A DNA stretch of 64,000 nt from Cyanobacteria bacterium UBA6446 (GCA_002438405.1 DJOE01000023.1:280740-344739), one strand, 5' to 3'; counted from the first letter of the stretch, positions 51,753-61,338 are shown. The notes: generated from the letters alone by a model not told the origin. Made by a program: numbers and translations.

Positions 51753-52550
51753 TTAACCTTTTCTACCACCAAATCTGTTCTTTAAGTTATATAAATCATT
51801 TTGAGTTTTACTAAACTCTTCCCTAGAGAACATTTCACCAATACCTGCTGAATATACGTTAGAGCCTAAACTAACTGTAATCCAGTTAGGATTGATTTGA
51901 ATAACTTTATATTCTTGCCCAATGATTTTATCACCTTGACGAACTAAATAATCTTTATCATCAACATTAATAATCGCAGATGGATTACTTCTATTGTACA
52001 TTATACCAACAACCTTTGTTCTCGTAATTTTTGCTGCCGCAGCGGCTGAACTAGCTAAAGATGTCGGTGGAACTGGCAAATTAAAGCTGTATGGGCTTAT
52101 ATCATCAGCTTCACGAATAACTGTTCCTCTTTTCTTTTTAATAGCTGCAATTTGAGCATTATGTGCATTTGCTTCTGCGATTGCAGACCTTCTTGCGTTT
52201 TCAAATGCTGCAATTTCACCAGATGGCATAAATGGGTCAGAACGCCCAATAGAAGTAACATCGTAAGATACCATATTACTTGCCTGCTCCGATTCATCAA
52301 CATCTAAATCAACACTATTTTCACTTGGTACATCAACTGCTTCTCTTGGTGCCGGATTTGTATCAACCGCAGGGACTTCTTCCTGCTTATTTCCGCCTAA
52401 GTTTTGTAAAAAACCACAACCTCCTGCAATTATACCTACAGAAAATACTACAGCTAACAATGTTAATACGAACTTTCCTCGTTTGCTGAATGTGTTATCT
52501 ACCCAACTATCATTCCTGTAATAATTTGTATTCACGTTATTCCCACCCAT
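51753..52550 (-). CDS. PilP/GspC-like periplasmic protein
   Basis: 265 residues. One membrane segment at about 27-47 (FVLTLLAVVFSVGIIAGG) is followed by a disordered Pro/Asp-rich linker and the GRSDPFMPSG motif of PilP-like proteins. The C-terminal homology-region fold is VVGIMYNRSNPSAIINVDDK, then YLVRQGDKIIGQEYKVIQI. It should connect the inner-membrane complex to the secretin encoded directly downstream. PilM, PilN and PilO are not adjacent as in many pil operons. Confidence 0.8.
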   Translation of the reverse strand: MGGNNVNTNYYRNDSWVDNTFSKRGKFVLTLLAVVFSVGIIAGGCGFLQNLGGNKQEEVPAVDTNPAPREAVDVPSENSVDLDVDESEQASNMVSYDVTSIGRSDPFMPSGEIAAFENARRSAIAEANAHNAQIAAIKKKRGTVIREADDISPYSFNLPVPPTSLASSAAAAAKITRTKVVGIMYNRSNPSAIINVDDKDYLVRQGDKIIGQEYKVIQINPNWITVSLGSNVYSAGIGEMFSREEFSKTQNDLYNLKNRFGGRKG

Positions 52551-52805
52551 CTAATAAGTTATTATAACTACATTATATTAAAGCTCTTCTTTAAATGTAT
52601 CAATTATTTAGAGTATTTAACTAATAAAAGATACTTATCAATACAATAATATCATAATGTTTCAATTAAGGCAAAAAAGGAAATATAAGGCAAGTTATAA
52701 GGATAAAATGGCTAAAAGCCCAATAATAATGGTATTTTAGACAGTTTATATTTTGTAACAGTTTGAAAATCAAGAAAAAAGTTCAATCTTTAGATGTACT
52801 TCAAA

Positions 52806-53285
52806 CTAATGACGAATTGTCATTCTCTCCAACATACGTACGAATCGAACAATCTTAGATTCAGTACTTGCAGTAATTGAATCAACTAAAATTGTTTTGC
52901 AACCCAAAAATTTTCCGCACAAAATATCTGTTAAAGGTCTATCCCCAACTAAAACACAATCTTTTGGTTCAATATTATGCTCAGCTAAAAACTGACGGAC
53001 CGGTCCAGTTTTAGGCTTGCATGCACCAAACAACATTGGGAATGGAGATATTGCTTTAACTTTTTCAATATAAGATTGGTTGTGATTATTTGAAACAACA
53101 GCCATAAAAAATTTGTCTTGAACATTCATTAGCCAACTATAAGTTTCATCAGTATAGCATGCTGATTTAGAAGCCATAATTGTACTGTCTAAATCTAACA
53201 ATACAGCCTTAACTCCAATTTTTTGAAGTTCATCTAAATCAATGTCATATATACTTTTCAAATTATAGTCAGGTTTAAGAAACAT
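52806..53285 (-). CDS. YqeG-family HAD phosphatase
   Basis: 159 residues. The catalytic Asp motif is LLDLDSTIMASK (the family usually reads DLDNTL). Motif II is VVSNNHNQ and motif III is KPKTGPVRQFL with the Lys, then VLVGDRPLTDILCG. It matches the IIIA subfamily of HAD hydrolases, including phosphatidylglycerophosphatases. Its start overlaps the end of the U32 gene by 11 bases. Confidence 0.88.
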   Translation of the reverse strand: MFLKPDYNLKSIYDIDLDELQKIGVKAVLLDLDSTIMASKSACYTDETYSWLMNVQDKFFMAVVSNNHNQSYIEKVKAISPFPMLFGACKPKTGPVRQFLAEHNIEPKDCVLVGDRPLTDILCGKFLGCKTILVDSITASTESKIVRFVRMLERMTIRH

Positions 53286-54549
53286 GCTCTTTTACTCCAA
53301 TTGTTCTTGCTAACGCAACTTTATACTCTTGCGGATTTTGAGATAATTTTAAATATACATCAGAATTTGTATTTGCGACATCTAAATTATCACCTTTTTC
53401 ATTCAAAATTTCTTCAACTCTTGCAACAAATTGTTCTTTAGGAGTAATAATTTCAACTTCATCTCCTAGAAGAATTTTGTTTTTAATTTTCACAAGATAC
53501 AAATCATCATCACGATCTGAAGTAGTATCAACCTCATAATATTTTTTCTTGTCATGGAATTCAAATAAGAAATCAGCACCAGCCAAACCTTTTGAAATAT
53601 CATAGCTATAACTGTCAGGTTTATTTTCACCTAGCGCAAAACCGGTTGTATATCCACGATTGCCAACTTTTTTCAGCTCAATAAAATATTTTGATAAATC
53701 AGCATTTGGGTTTTGCATAATTTCGTCAATTGCATTTCTATATGTTTTTGCAACCGCAGAAACATAATACAAACTTTTTGTTCGACCTTCAACCTTAAAT
53801 GAATCTACACCAGCATCAATCATTTCTTTCAAATGTTCAACTAAGCATAAATCTTTAGGGCTCAAAATATGAGAACCTCTGTCATCTTGATTAATTTCAT
53901 AATATTGCCCAGGACGAGTTTCTTCAACAAGCTTGTAACTCCAACGGCATGGTTGAGAGCAGTTGCCATGATTAGCTTTTCTCTCTCCATTTGTAAAATA
54001 GTCACTTAACAGGCATCTACCAGAGAATGAAACACATTGAGAACCGTGAATAAAACATTCTACTTCCATATCTGGAACTCGTTTTTTAATTTCAGCAATT
54101 TCAGGAATTGAAAGTTCACGAGCTAAAACAACCCTTTTTGCTCCCATATCTTGCCAAAACTTAACACATTCATAATTCAAAATATTTGTTTGAGTACTAA
54201 TATGAAGTTCTGTATCCGGCATATATTTCTTAACTAATCTTAATATACCGAAATCACTAACTAATATGGCATCTGGATTTGCATCTTTAATTATATCCAT
54301 GCAAGATTCCAAATGTTTGATATCTTCATTAAATGCAAAGATATTCAAGGTCAAATAAGCTTTTGCACCTAAAGAATGAGCCAAATCAATCGCTCTTTTG
54401 AGATTTTCAAGAGTAATAATTTCACCTTTTCTCATTGCTCGCAAACTAAAATCTACCACACCGAGGTAAACTGCATCTGCTCCATATCTTACTGCATATT
54501 CTAACTTTTCCAAATTGCCAGCCGGCATCAATAATTCAACTTTTCGCAT
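53275..54549 (-). CDS. Peptidase U32 family protein
   Basis: The signature region is CFIHGSQCVSFSGRCLLSDY with ANHGNCSQPCRW, very close to the U32 pattern. The N-terminus ELLMPAGNLEKLEYAVRYG is also typical. It has 424 residues with the extra C-terminal domain. Members such as RlhA and TrhP act in RNA hydroxylation rather than as proteases, so the name may mislead. It lies upstream of yqeG and overlaps it. Confidence 0.93.
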   Translation of the reverse strand: MRKVELLMPAGNLEKLEYAVRYGADAVYLGVVDFSLRAMRKGEIITLENLKRAIDLAHSLGAKAYLTLNIFAFNEDIKHLESCMDIIKDANPDAILVSDFGILRLVKKYMPDTELHISTQTNILNYECVKFWQDMGAKRVVLARELSIPEIAEIKKRVPDMEVECFIHGSQCVSFSGRCLLSDYFTNGERKANHGNCSQPCRWSYKLVEETRPGQYYEINQDDRGSHILSPKDLCLVEHLKEMIDAGVDSFKVEGRTKSLYYVSAVAKTYRNAIDEIMQNPNADLSKYFIELKKVGNRGYTTGFALGENKPDSYSYDISKGLAGADFLFEFHDKKKYYEVDTTSDRDDDLYLVKIKNKILLGDEVEIITPKEQFVARVEEILNEKGDNLDVANTNSDVYLKLSQNPQEYKVALARTIGVKEHVS

Positions 54550-54664
54550 AATTCAATAATAGGCTAAACTAAATTAATAATCAACCGAATAGGTGATGTT
54601 GTTTTTCGATAAATGTAGAAAATAGAATATATAGAAAAACAGTTTATTTGGAGAAAGAGTTTTT

Positions 54665-54799
54665 ATGCAAGCAATCAACAATGCAACTAGCACAATTAAA
54701 GAAATTTGGTCTTATCAACACCCCGTAATGCACACTTGGTTTTTATTCAGTGCTGCTTCGTTAGGTTGTATGTTTGCACTTTTATTCTTTGCAATATAA
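54665..54799 (+). CDS. Small membrane protein, 44 residues
   Basis: ATG 54665 with GGAGAAAGAG upstream (spacing about 11). The product MQAINNATSTIKEIW, then SYQHPVMHTWFLFSAAS, then LGCMFALLFFAI has a polar N-terminus and one C-terminal membrane segment. Not recognised. It sits alone between the U32 and MATE genes on the opposite strand. Confidence 0.5.
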   Translation: MQAINNATSTIKEIWSYQHPVMHTWFLFSAASLGCMFALLFFAI

Positions 54800-54839
54800 G
54801 AATTTGAATAAAAAAGATTAACCCCCAAAAGAACAAGGA

Positions 54840-56180
54840 CTAAGCAACAGGTTCTTGTTTTTTGTATTCAGAATCATAATATTTTTTTAATTTATAAAGC
54901 ATGATTGCGCAAAGTAAAATTGCTGCGGAAACCAATCCTAGCCAAAAACCTTTTAAGTAGAACTTGCAATGGAATGCTAAAAAACAACCCAATGGAATTG
55001 ATACACACCAATATGCAACAAAGTTAGCGAACAACACAATTCCGGTTTGTTTTATGCCTTTACATATACCGGATAGAGCAACTTGCAAGCCATCAAAGGT
55101 TTGGAAAACACCTAAAATATACATAATTGGGATTGCAATATTAAATAAATTTTTATCAACAGTAAAAATGCTTACAATTTGTTTTGGAAATGATGAAAAT
55201 ACAATTGCACTGCACAACATAAATCCAACAGACATAACCGTTCCAACTAAAGAATATCTCTTTAAATCAACGGAATTATGAGAACCATTTGCAAATCCAA
55301 CCTTTACAGCAATTGCATTAGAAATAGCAAACGGAACCATAAATGAAATTGTTGTCAAAGTACAAACCAAATTTTGAGCAGCGGCATAAACACCTGAAAC
55401 TCTACCCATAAGAATTGCAATACTATTAAATGCAACAAATTCAACTAATACAGCTAAAGAAATTGGCATTCCAATTTTAACCATATTATGATAATAAGCT
55501 TTCTCGTGATAATTTCGGAAAGTCATATTTACAAAACAATAAATTAAAAGCGCAAAACCCATAAAATATCGAACAAGTAAACTTGCAATCGCAAGCCCAA
55601 TAACACCCAATGACGGAATTGGCCCAAAGCCAAACACCAAAATCACATTCAAAACGACATTCAAAAATACACAAAACATTGTAACAATATTAGGGAATAC
55701 AACGATTTCAAAAGCTTGTAAAAATTCTTTCAAACAAGCATGCAAATATACCCCGAATGTACTTAATGCGGTAATCAACATATAATCTTGAATTGGGTGA
55801 ATTAATTTTTGCTCAAAACCCATTTTAGGAATTATAGGAATAAAAGCAACAATTGCCAAAGACGTAATTATAGCAAGAAGCATTGCAAAACGGATTGACG
55901 GGTAAAAATATTTTTTTACAGATTTTTTCTCTCCTCTATAATTTGAAAGTAATGGAGAAATACTTGAAATCAACCCTATTCCAAAAGTCAAAATACAATT
56001 CAAAATAGCTGTTGCAATACTAATTGCAGCAAATGTATCAGTTGAATGTCTTCCTGCAACCACAACATCACCAACACCAATCAAAATGAAACCTAAGTTT
56101 CCCATGATAATTGGGGCAGCTATTGTTAAAAGCTCTTTAATGTAATATTTAATTCCTTTTTCACACATATCTGATGTCAT
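54840..56180 (-). CDS. MATE-family efflux transporter
   Basis: A 446-residue membrane protein with about 12 segments in two halves. Family signs are LTIAAPIIMGNLGFILIGVG near the start, the mid-protein IGMPISLAVLVEFVAFNSI, and ISNAIAVKVGFANG. It should exchange Na+ or H+ for organic cations. The substrate is unknown. It is a single gene. Confidence 0.9.
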   Translation of the reverse strand: MTSDMCEKGIKYYIKELLTIAAPIIMGNLGFILIGVGDVVVAGRHSTDTFAAISIATAILNCILTFGIGLISSISPLLSNYRGEKKSVKKYFYPSIRFAMLLAIITSLAIVAFIPIIPKMGFEQKLIHPIQDYMLITALSTFGVYLHACLKEFLQAFEIVVFPNIVTMFCVFLNVVLNVILVFGFGPIPSLGVIGLAIASLLVRYFMGFALLIYCFVNMTFRNYHEKAYYHNMVKIGMPISLAVLVEFVAFNSIAILMGRVSGVYAAAQNLVCTLTTISFMVPFAISNAIAVKVGFANGSHNSVDLKRYSLVGTVMSVGFMLCSAIVFSSFPKQIVSIFTVDKNLFNIAIPIMYILGVFQTFDGLQVALSGICKGIKQTGIVLFANFVAYWCVSIPLGCFLAFHCKFYLKGFWLGLVSAAILLCAIMLYKLKKYYDSEYKKQEPVA

Positions 56181-56254
56181 GATAACACAAACAGAATCTA
56201 AGCAAATATTTAGAAATATTTTGCACCAGATTTACACTTAATTCTTAATGGCTT

Positions 56255-56764
56255 TTACATTTGTTGTGGAGGAATCTTTGGAGCATATGGAACTGCTGCA
56301 CCTAGAACACTACCTAATACAAATCCAATAAAAACACCCCAACCTAAATTTGTCCAACGAACCCTTTTGAAAGCACGTGAAGAAACATTATCTCTTAAAG
56401 CTTCTGATTTTTTGACATTTTTGAAAGTTGTAGCAAAAAGTTGTTTTGTGTTTTTAACTTCAATCGAATCTGTTACAGAATTTATCAATTGCTTAATTTT
56501 AACTTTGATAGCATTCATATCTTCTGGAACACTCATCTGCGATAAAAACAATTTTTGTTCTGTTTTTAATCTTTTCTTAGCTAACGAAATTGCAGCTTCA
56601 TCAAGCTTTGAAATATTGGAATTTGTAATATTTTTATGAACGGCAAATGCACTTTTGATATATCTTTCATTTGTTACAGGTAAAAAATAGGCATTCATTC
56701 CAACCAAGCCTAAAACAGTTCCTGCAACCATTGATGTAGAATTTGATGGGGTATTCATTGACAT
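56255..56764 (-). CDS. Hypothetical membrane protein, 169 residues
   Basis: There are two hydrophobic segments: one near the N-terminus (VAGTVLGLVGMNAYFLPV) and one near the C-terminus (WGVFIGFVLGSVLGAAVPYA). The charged helical middle (AAISLAKKRLKTEQKLFLSQ, then IKVKIKQLINSVTDSIEV) may lie outside the membrane. The Ala/Gly pattern of the last segment is similar to a glycine zipper. A GGAGCAAAAATT sequence precedes the ATG. Not recognised. Confidence 0.6.
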   Translation of the reverse strand: MSMNTPSNSTSMVAGTVLGLVGMNAYFLPVTNERYIKSAFAVHKNITNSNISKLDEAAISLAKKRLKTEQKLFLSQMSVPEDMNAIKVKIKQLINSVTDSIEVKNTKQLFATTFKNVKKSEALRDNVSSRAFKRVRWTNLGWGVFIGFVLGSVLGAAVPYAPKIPPQQM

Positions 56765-56913
56765 AAATTTTTGCTCCTAATTTGTTAGCAAATTCACTAA
56801 AAACCGTAAATATTAAAAATTGCCACTATTTAACAAAATATTTCGATATGTTGAGGAATGAACGTAAATATGTTATAATAAAAAAGAACACGAATGAGGA
56901 ATAGATTTTAATT

Positions 56914-57618
56914 ATGATAAAAAAGTTTTTAGCATTCACTCTTGGAGAAATTTTGATTGCTCTAACTGTAATTGGGGTTGTTGCAGTATTAGTTATGCCT
57001 CAATTAGTACTAGGGCAAAAAGCAGCTAAAGCAAAAGCCCAGTTCAATACTGCATACGCAATTTTAGCAAAATCAATTGCGGAAATGGACGCCGACGAAG
57101 TTACAACAGACCCCAAAAGTTATTCAGCATCAGGTTCATTTTATCCCGTACTAAAAAAATATCAAAAAGTTACAATTGATTGTGGTAAATATAATATAAC
57201 AAATGATAGTGTATGTCTTTCAACATCAAATAGAGATGAGGTTTCTGACTATACAATTAGAAAAAGCGACAATACAAAAATGAATGCACACTTACTTGAT
57301 GATGGTGCATTTGTAATAAATAATGGAATGTTATTCGCAATTGAAAACGTTACAGATAATCCAAACGGACTTCTTGTTTCTATTGACATAAATGGGAAAA
57401 ACAACCGTCCAAACAAATGGGGTTGGGATTTATTTACATTTGAAATTGTTAAAGGCGATGTTTTACCTGTTGGAGCCCCTGGAACAACTGCAACTTGGAG
57501 TACAAATCCTGCAACCTATTGTAGTGCAAGTAGCAATAGCAATTTAAATGGTATTACTTGCGCATACTATGCTTCAACTGACCAAGACTACTTTAAAAAA
57601 TTATATAATGGTCACTAA
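56914..57618 (+). CDS. Prepilin-like protein
   Basis: Leader MIKKFLA before FTLGEILIALTVIG, with Gly at the fourth mature position instead of Ala. The helix continues AKAQFNTAYAILAKSIAEMD. The domain has VTIDCGKYNITND, VSIDINGKNNRPNKWGWDLF and NSNLNGITCAYYA. The end is YFKKLYNGH, a third C-terminal type. GAGG lies before the ATG, and a strong terminator follows. Confidence 0.85.
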   Translation: MIKKFLAFTLGEILIALTVIGVVAVLVMPQLVLGQKAAKAKAQFNTAYAILAKSIAEMDADEVTTDPKSYSASGSFYPVLKKYQKVTIDCGKYNITNDSVCLSTSNRDEVSDYTIRKSDNTKMNAHLLDDGAFVINNGMLFAIENVTDNPNGLLVSIDINGKNNRPNKWGWDLFTFEIVKGDVLPVGAPGTTATWSTNPATYCSASSNSNLNGITCAYYASTDQDYFKKLYNGH

Positions 57619-57640
57619 TTTTGAATAATTTTAATATTTT

Positions 57641-57675
57641 ATGGCGATTTTGCATTTGCAAAATCGCCATTTTTT
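57641..57675 (+). terminator. Terminator of the prepilin gene at 56914
   Basis: ATGGCGATTTTGC (57641-57653) and GCAAAATCGCCAT (57658-57670) form a perfect 13-bp stem with a four-base loop and TTTTT. Confidence 0.9.
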
Positions 57676-57696
57676 GATACATATTTTGACATATAA

Positions 57697-57733
57697 AAAG
57701 AGTTGGTTCAGATTTTTCTAAAACCAACTCTTT
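57697..57733 (-). terminator. Terminator of rpmI-rplT
   Basis: AAAGAGTTGGTT (57697-57708) and AACCAACTCTTT (57722-57733) are a perfect 12-bp stem downstream of rplT on the minus strand. Confidence 0.85.
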
Positions 57734-57754
57734 CTAACTTTGAAACACTTTTAA

Positions 57755-58099
57755 CTATTTTGAAATAGTTTCGAAAAGTACATTAAATGCTTCCGGATCT
57801 TTTACAGCTAAATCAGCTAGCATTTTTCTATTTACAACAACGTTAGCTTTTTTACAAGCATTAACGAATCTTGAATAGCTCATGCCACGAGATCTAACAG
57901 CTGCGTTGATTCTTACAATCCATAATCTTCTCATATTACGTTTTGTAGTACGTCTATCTCTGTAAGCATATTTTAAAGCTTTCATAACTGCAATATTAGC
58001 AACTTTGAAGATTCTGCTTCTAGCGCCAATAAAGCCTTTAGCAAGTTTTAATATTTTTTTGTGTCTTTTAACACCAGCATTACCACGTTTAATTCTCAT
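57755..58099 (-). CDS. rplT: 50S ribosomal protein L20
   Basis: The 114-residue protein has the usual MRIKRGNAGVKRHKKILKLA, then GARSRIFKVANIAVMKALKY and YRDRRTTKRNMRRLWIVRIN. It binds 23S rRNA early in assembly. The pair rpmI-rplT is kept, but infC is not upstream. Confidence 0.97.
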   Translation of the reverse strand: MRIKRGNAGVKRHKKILKLAKGFIGARSRIFKVANIAVMKALKYAYRDRRTTKRNMRRLWIVRINAAVRSRGMSYSRFVNACKKANVVVNRKMLADLAVKDPEAFNVLFETISK

Positions 58100-58112
58100 T
58101 TTTTATTCGCTC

Positions 58113-58322
58113 CTATCTTGAATACTTCTTGTATGGTAACTCTTTAGATACCAATGCTACATGTGACTCAGAAACACCAACCATCTTGAAAATTCTACGT
58201 TTTCTAGATGCTGATTTGTGTTGGAGCAAGTGGCCTATGCCTGCTTGTCTTTTCATAATTTTTCCAGTTGCAGTTACTTTGTAACGTTTAGCAGCTGCTC
58301 TGTGTGTTTTCATTTTTGGCAT
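58113..58322 (-). CDS. rpmI: 50S ribosomal protein L35
   Basis: The true start is ATG 58322 (MPKMKTHRAAAKRYKV), preceded by AAAGGAG; a longer frame is an artefact. Residues include GKIMKRQAGIGHLLQHKSA and RKRRIFKMVGVSESHVALV. At 69 residues it is normal. It lies 13 bases before rplT. Confidence 0.96.
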   Translation of the reverse strand: MPKMKTHRAAAKRYKVTATGKIMKRQAGIGHLLQHKSASRKRRIFKMVGVSESHVALVSKELPYKKYSR

Positions 58323-58435
58323 TTTCTTCTCCTTTTGTTTTAAAGTAGTAACTAAAAAATTATAGGCATACCAAAGCCCATAACTTTCGGCTGAATTCAT
58401 TATATTATGCAAAATGAATATTTGCAAGCAATAAG

Positions 58436-59611
58436 TTAAAATATATTAATATCAAATCGTTCCGCAAGTTCTGATATCATATAAAATGAACCGCAAATAA
58501 TATTCAAATGTCCATCTTTAAAATCTATTTGAGTATCTGGAGTTAGTTCTTTTGATTCAAATGGACAAACCTTTTGCAATTCTTGAACTGGACATGAATT
58601 TTGATGCTTGAAATGGTAAAAATAAATTTCATCACCTTGCATAAACAAACTTTGAACCATTTTTGTATAATCTTTATTTTTTAAACACCCAAAAATAAAT
58701 CTACGATTAGTATTTGGATAATAAATATCTAAACTTTGCCTTAGGGAATTTATTCCATTTGGATTATGCGCCCCATCAATAATTAAATTTTTATCTTCTA
58801 TATATTGAAATCTGCAAAGGTGTTTAACTCGCCTTAATCCCTCATCAATTACATCTTGCGGAATCTCAGGAAAAACTTCTTCAATAGCAGCTAAAGCTAG
58901 TGACAAATTTTCTTGTTGATAAGCTCCTTTCAATGCCAACTCAGTTGTTGGAGCAAAAGGCGCTACCATAAGCAAAAGAGAACCTAGTTCATCTGTAACA
59001 TCTCGATAAACTTCTCTTCCCTCAAATACAATACAAGGACAATTCGGCTTGATAATTCCGGCTTTTTCTGATGCAATTTTATCAATTGTATTTCCGAGTC
59101 TTTCTGTATGGTCAAAATCGACATGCGTAATAATTGAGCAAAGATTTCTTTTAATAATATTTGTTGCATCAAATCTTCCGCCCAAACCGGTTTCAAGAAC
59201 AACAACATCAACATCATTATCATAAAAATATTTGAACATTACAGCCGTTAAAATTTCAAATTCGGTCAAATCAATGTTATTTTTATCAGCCAAATCCGAA
59301 ATTTCAAAAACATATTTTGCAAAATCATCATCTGTAATAGGTATTCCGCAGATCTGAATTCGCTCTGTATATTTGAAAATATGAGGAGATGTATAAAGTC
59401 CAACTTTTTGCCCCGCACAAGTTAAAATAGAAGATAAAATTGCACAAACAGAGCCTTTACCGTTCGTACCTGCAACATGAATACAGTTCAATTTATCTTG
59501 CGGATTACCTAGCAAATCCATAATTTTGAACATTCTATCCAAACCCAAAGAAATATGGAATTTACCAACAGATGTTAACAATTTTACCGCATCATTATAT
59601 GTTTTTGTCAT
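58436..59611 (-). CDS. folC: Bifunctional dihydrofolate/folylpolyglutamate synthase
   Basis: The ATP-dependent ligase adds glutamate to folates. The P-loop is HVAGTNGKGSVCAIL (near residue 50). SPHIFKYTERIQICG, VVLETGLGGRFDATNII and ITHVDFDHTERLGNTI follow. The second domain has LIIDGAHNPNGINSLRQSL. With 391 residues it is slightly shorter than usual. It stands alone between rpmI and a prepilin gene. Confidence 0.93.
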   Translation of the reverse strand: MTKTYNDAVKLLTSVGKFHISLGLDRMFKIMDLLGNPQDKLNCIHVAGTNGKGSVCAILSSILTCAGQKVGLYTSPHIFKYTERIQICGIPITDDDFAKYVFEISDLADKNNIDLTEFEILTAVMFKYFYDNDVDVVVLETGLGGRFDATNIIKRNLCSIITHVDFDHTERLGNTIDKIASEKAGIIKPNCPCIVFEGREVYRDVTDELGSLLLMVAPFAPTTELALKGAYQQENLSLALAAIEEVFPEIPQDVIDEGLRRVKHLCRFQYIEDKNLIIDGAHNPNGINSLRQSLDIYYPNTNRRFIFGCLKNKDYTKMVQSLFMQGDEIYFYHFKHQNSCPVQELQKVCPFESKELTPDTQIDFKDGHLNIICGSFYMISELAERFDINIF

Positions 59612-59700
59612 TTTTTGTCCTCAAATTATGTTGTCGGCATAGCAATGCCACCTTACATTATTTTGATTGTTACACTATATGAATTATAGAACAAAAACAT

Positions 59701-60456
59701 TTACCAAGGATAATCTTTATTAATCTTCCACCCGTCCATCATAATTACCGCAGCACAAGCATCACCCTGATGAGAATCTTGTAATGCATCTTTATTACAG
59801 CCTCTGTCAATTTTTTTATTTGTCAATAAATCTTTTCTAGTGTTAGTAACATGTGGTACAAAACAACTTCCAAAACTCCCAGGATATAGTCCTGATTTAA
59901 AGTTTTTGACAAAATCTAAACCTTTTTCACAACCAGAAGTATAGTATTCCCCTACTGTATCAACATTTATCAAATAAAAATAAAAAATGTCTCGACCAGA
60001 AATATTTGGTTTGCTCGCACCATTTAAATCAACATAAAAAAGTGCACCTCCTGAACGTTTAATAATTCCAATATATGCACCATTTAACAAGCCAATAATA
60101 TATGGAGGAGGATTGATTTTTGTTTTTCTATTAATAGTTAATAATGTCTGATTTTTATAGCAATCACTTCCAGGGTCGCATCTCAACACAACCTTTATAT
60201 AAGGAGAGAAGTACTTATCTAAGAATTCTTTTTCGGATAATTGAGTATCAAATGAACCAAATTCTGTTTCAGTATCATTCGTGTACATCTTAGCAGCTTG
60301 AGTAATAATGCTATACATTTCTTTTAATTTTTCTGCTGTTGCTATTTTTTGATAAGTTTCAATCAACGTTGGGATAGTCATCGCAGCAACAATTCCGATA
60401 ATGCCGAGGGTGATTAAGATTTCTGCAAGTGTAAAGGCTGCATTCTTTTTAGGCAT
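59701..60456 (-). CDS. Prepilin-like protein
   Basis: Leader MPKKNAA before FTLAEILITLGIIG. The helix runs to KIATAEKLKEMYSIITQAAK. The domain has RCDPGSDCYKNQ, FYVDLNGASKPNISGRDIF and the end MDGWKINKDYPW, placing it in the WKIP-type subgroup. A further Cys pair (RGCNKDALQDSHQGDACAAV) occurs. GGAG precedes the ATG. An XRE gene lies 500 bases away on the other strand beyond a repeat element. Confidence 0.85.
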   Translation of the reverse strand: MPKKNAAFTLAEILITLGIIGIVAAMTIPTLIETYQKIATAEKLKEMYSIITQAAKMYTNDTETEFGSFDTQLSEKEFLDKYFSPYIKVVLRCDPGSDCYKNQTLLTINRKTKINPPPYIIGLLNGAYIGIIKRSGGALFYVDLNGASKPNISGRDIFYFYLINVDTVGEYYTSGCEKGLDFVKNFKSGLYPGSFGSCFVPHVTNTRKDLLTNKKIDRGCNKDALQDSHQGDACAAVIMMDGWKINKDYPW

Positions 60457-60492
60457 GTTTTTATTCTCCTTTTCTTTATTTATTCTATTCTC

Positions 60493-60668
60493 GTCATACT
60501 GAGGCTTTAGCCGAAGTATCTCATAATTTGGAACAGGGGTTCGGGGGCAAAGCCCCTAATGACTCGTTCCTTTTAGTCGTTCGTGTTTTTCTTCTTCGCT
60601 TCCTCGCACTCGCATTAAACGGCAGAGGCTTATGCCTTTATCCTTGAGCTCGTGCTGCTCAGAATGAC
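60493..60668. repeat. REP/MITE-like repeat element with inverted ends
   Basis: GTCATACTGAG (60493-60503) and CTCAGAATGAC (60658-60668) are inverted ends with one mismatch. Inside is the hairpin GGGGCAAAGCCCC (60544-60556). The stretch is clearly richer in GC than its surroundings. A third fragment, GTCATGCTGAACT, lies at about 60682. The ends resemble the GTCAT-x-CTGA repeats found scattered in many genomes. No coding frame is present. Confidence 0.6.
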
Positions 60669-60950
60669 AATATAACAAAACCGTCATGCTGAACTAGCTG
60701 GGAAATAAGTTGAGATGAAATAAAAACGTAATTTTCTATTTCTACTTGGGGTTTCTGCATCTCCTTAACTTTCCATGTATTTATACATCTCAATATCTTA
60801 TTCATAAATACCTCTTATTATTTCAAAAACTACAAAATATATGCGCAGTTTTTATATTTAAGTATTGATTAATTATGCACTTTTGTCAATAGAACGAATT
60901 TATTTCACTTATTTATAATTCAAAAGTCAATTATATTTTTATATATAGGA
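60669..60950. other. Non-coding gap
   Basis: About 280 bases between the repeat element and the regulator gene. Apart from the GTCATGCTGAACT fragment and AT-rich promoter-like DNA before the regulator, nothing is evident. Confidence 0.5.
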
Positions 60951-60958
60951 GAAATATT

Positions 60959-61294
60959 TTGACTGAAAACAAAAAATTATTGGGAAAAAGAATTAAGCAA
61001 ATAAGAAAGAATGCAGGTTTAACACAAGAAAAACTTTCGGAACTCATTGGTATCGAAACGGGTTCGTTAAGTGGAATTGAAAGTGGCAGAAGCTTTCCAT
61101 CACTTGTAACCCTAGAAAAAATTTCTAAAATTTTAAATGTTGAATTAAAAGCATTTTTCGATTTTGACAACTCAATGACAATAAATGATATGAAAAAAGT
61201 TATAATAAAAAATATTGACAATATCAAAGATAGTCAAATTCCATATATTTATAAATATTTTGACGGATTTAATATAAAAGAAACTGACAAATAA
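60959..61294 (+). CDS. XRE-family regulator with TTG start
   Basis: AGGAG lies seven bases before TTG 60959, and no ATG fits, so a TTG start is likely. The HTH_3 domain is at residues 6-66: LGKRIKQIRKNAGLTQEKLS, then ELIGIETGSLSGIESGRSFP, then LEKISKILNVELKAFF. The C-terminal about 45 residues are helical (MKKVIIKNIDNIKD). It is on the opposite strand to the prepilin gene at 59701, but separated by a repeat element. Confidence 0.85.
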   Translation: MTENKKLLGKRIKQIRKNAGLTQEKLSELIGIETGSLSGIESGRSFPSLVTLEKISKILNVELKAFFDFDNSMTINDMKKVIIKNIDNIKDSQIPYIYKYFDGFNIKETDK

Positions 61295-61338
61295 TGCCAG
61301 TTTCTTTTTGCTACCATTTATATTATTAATTTTAGACC

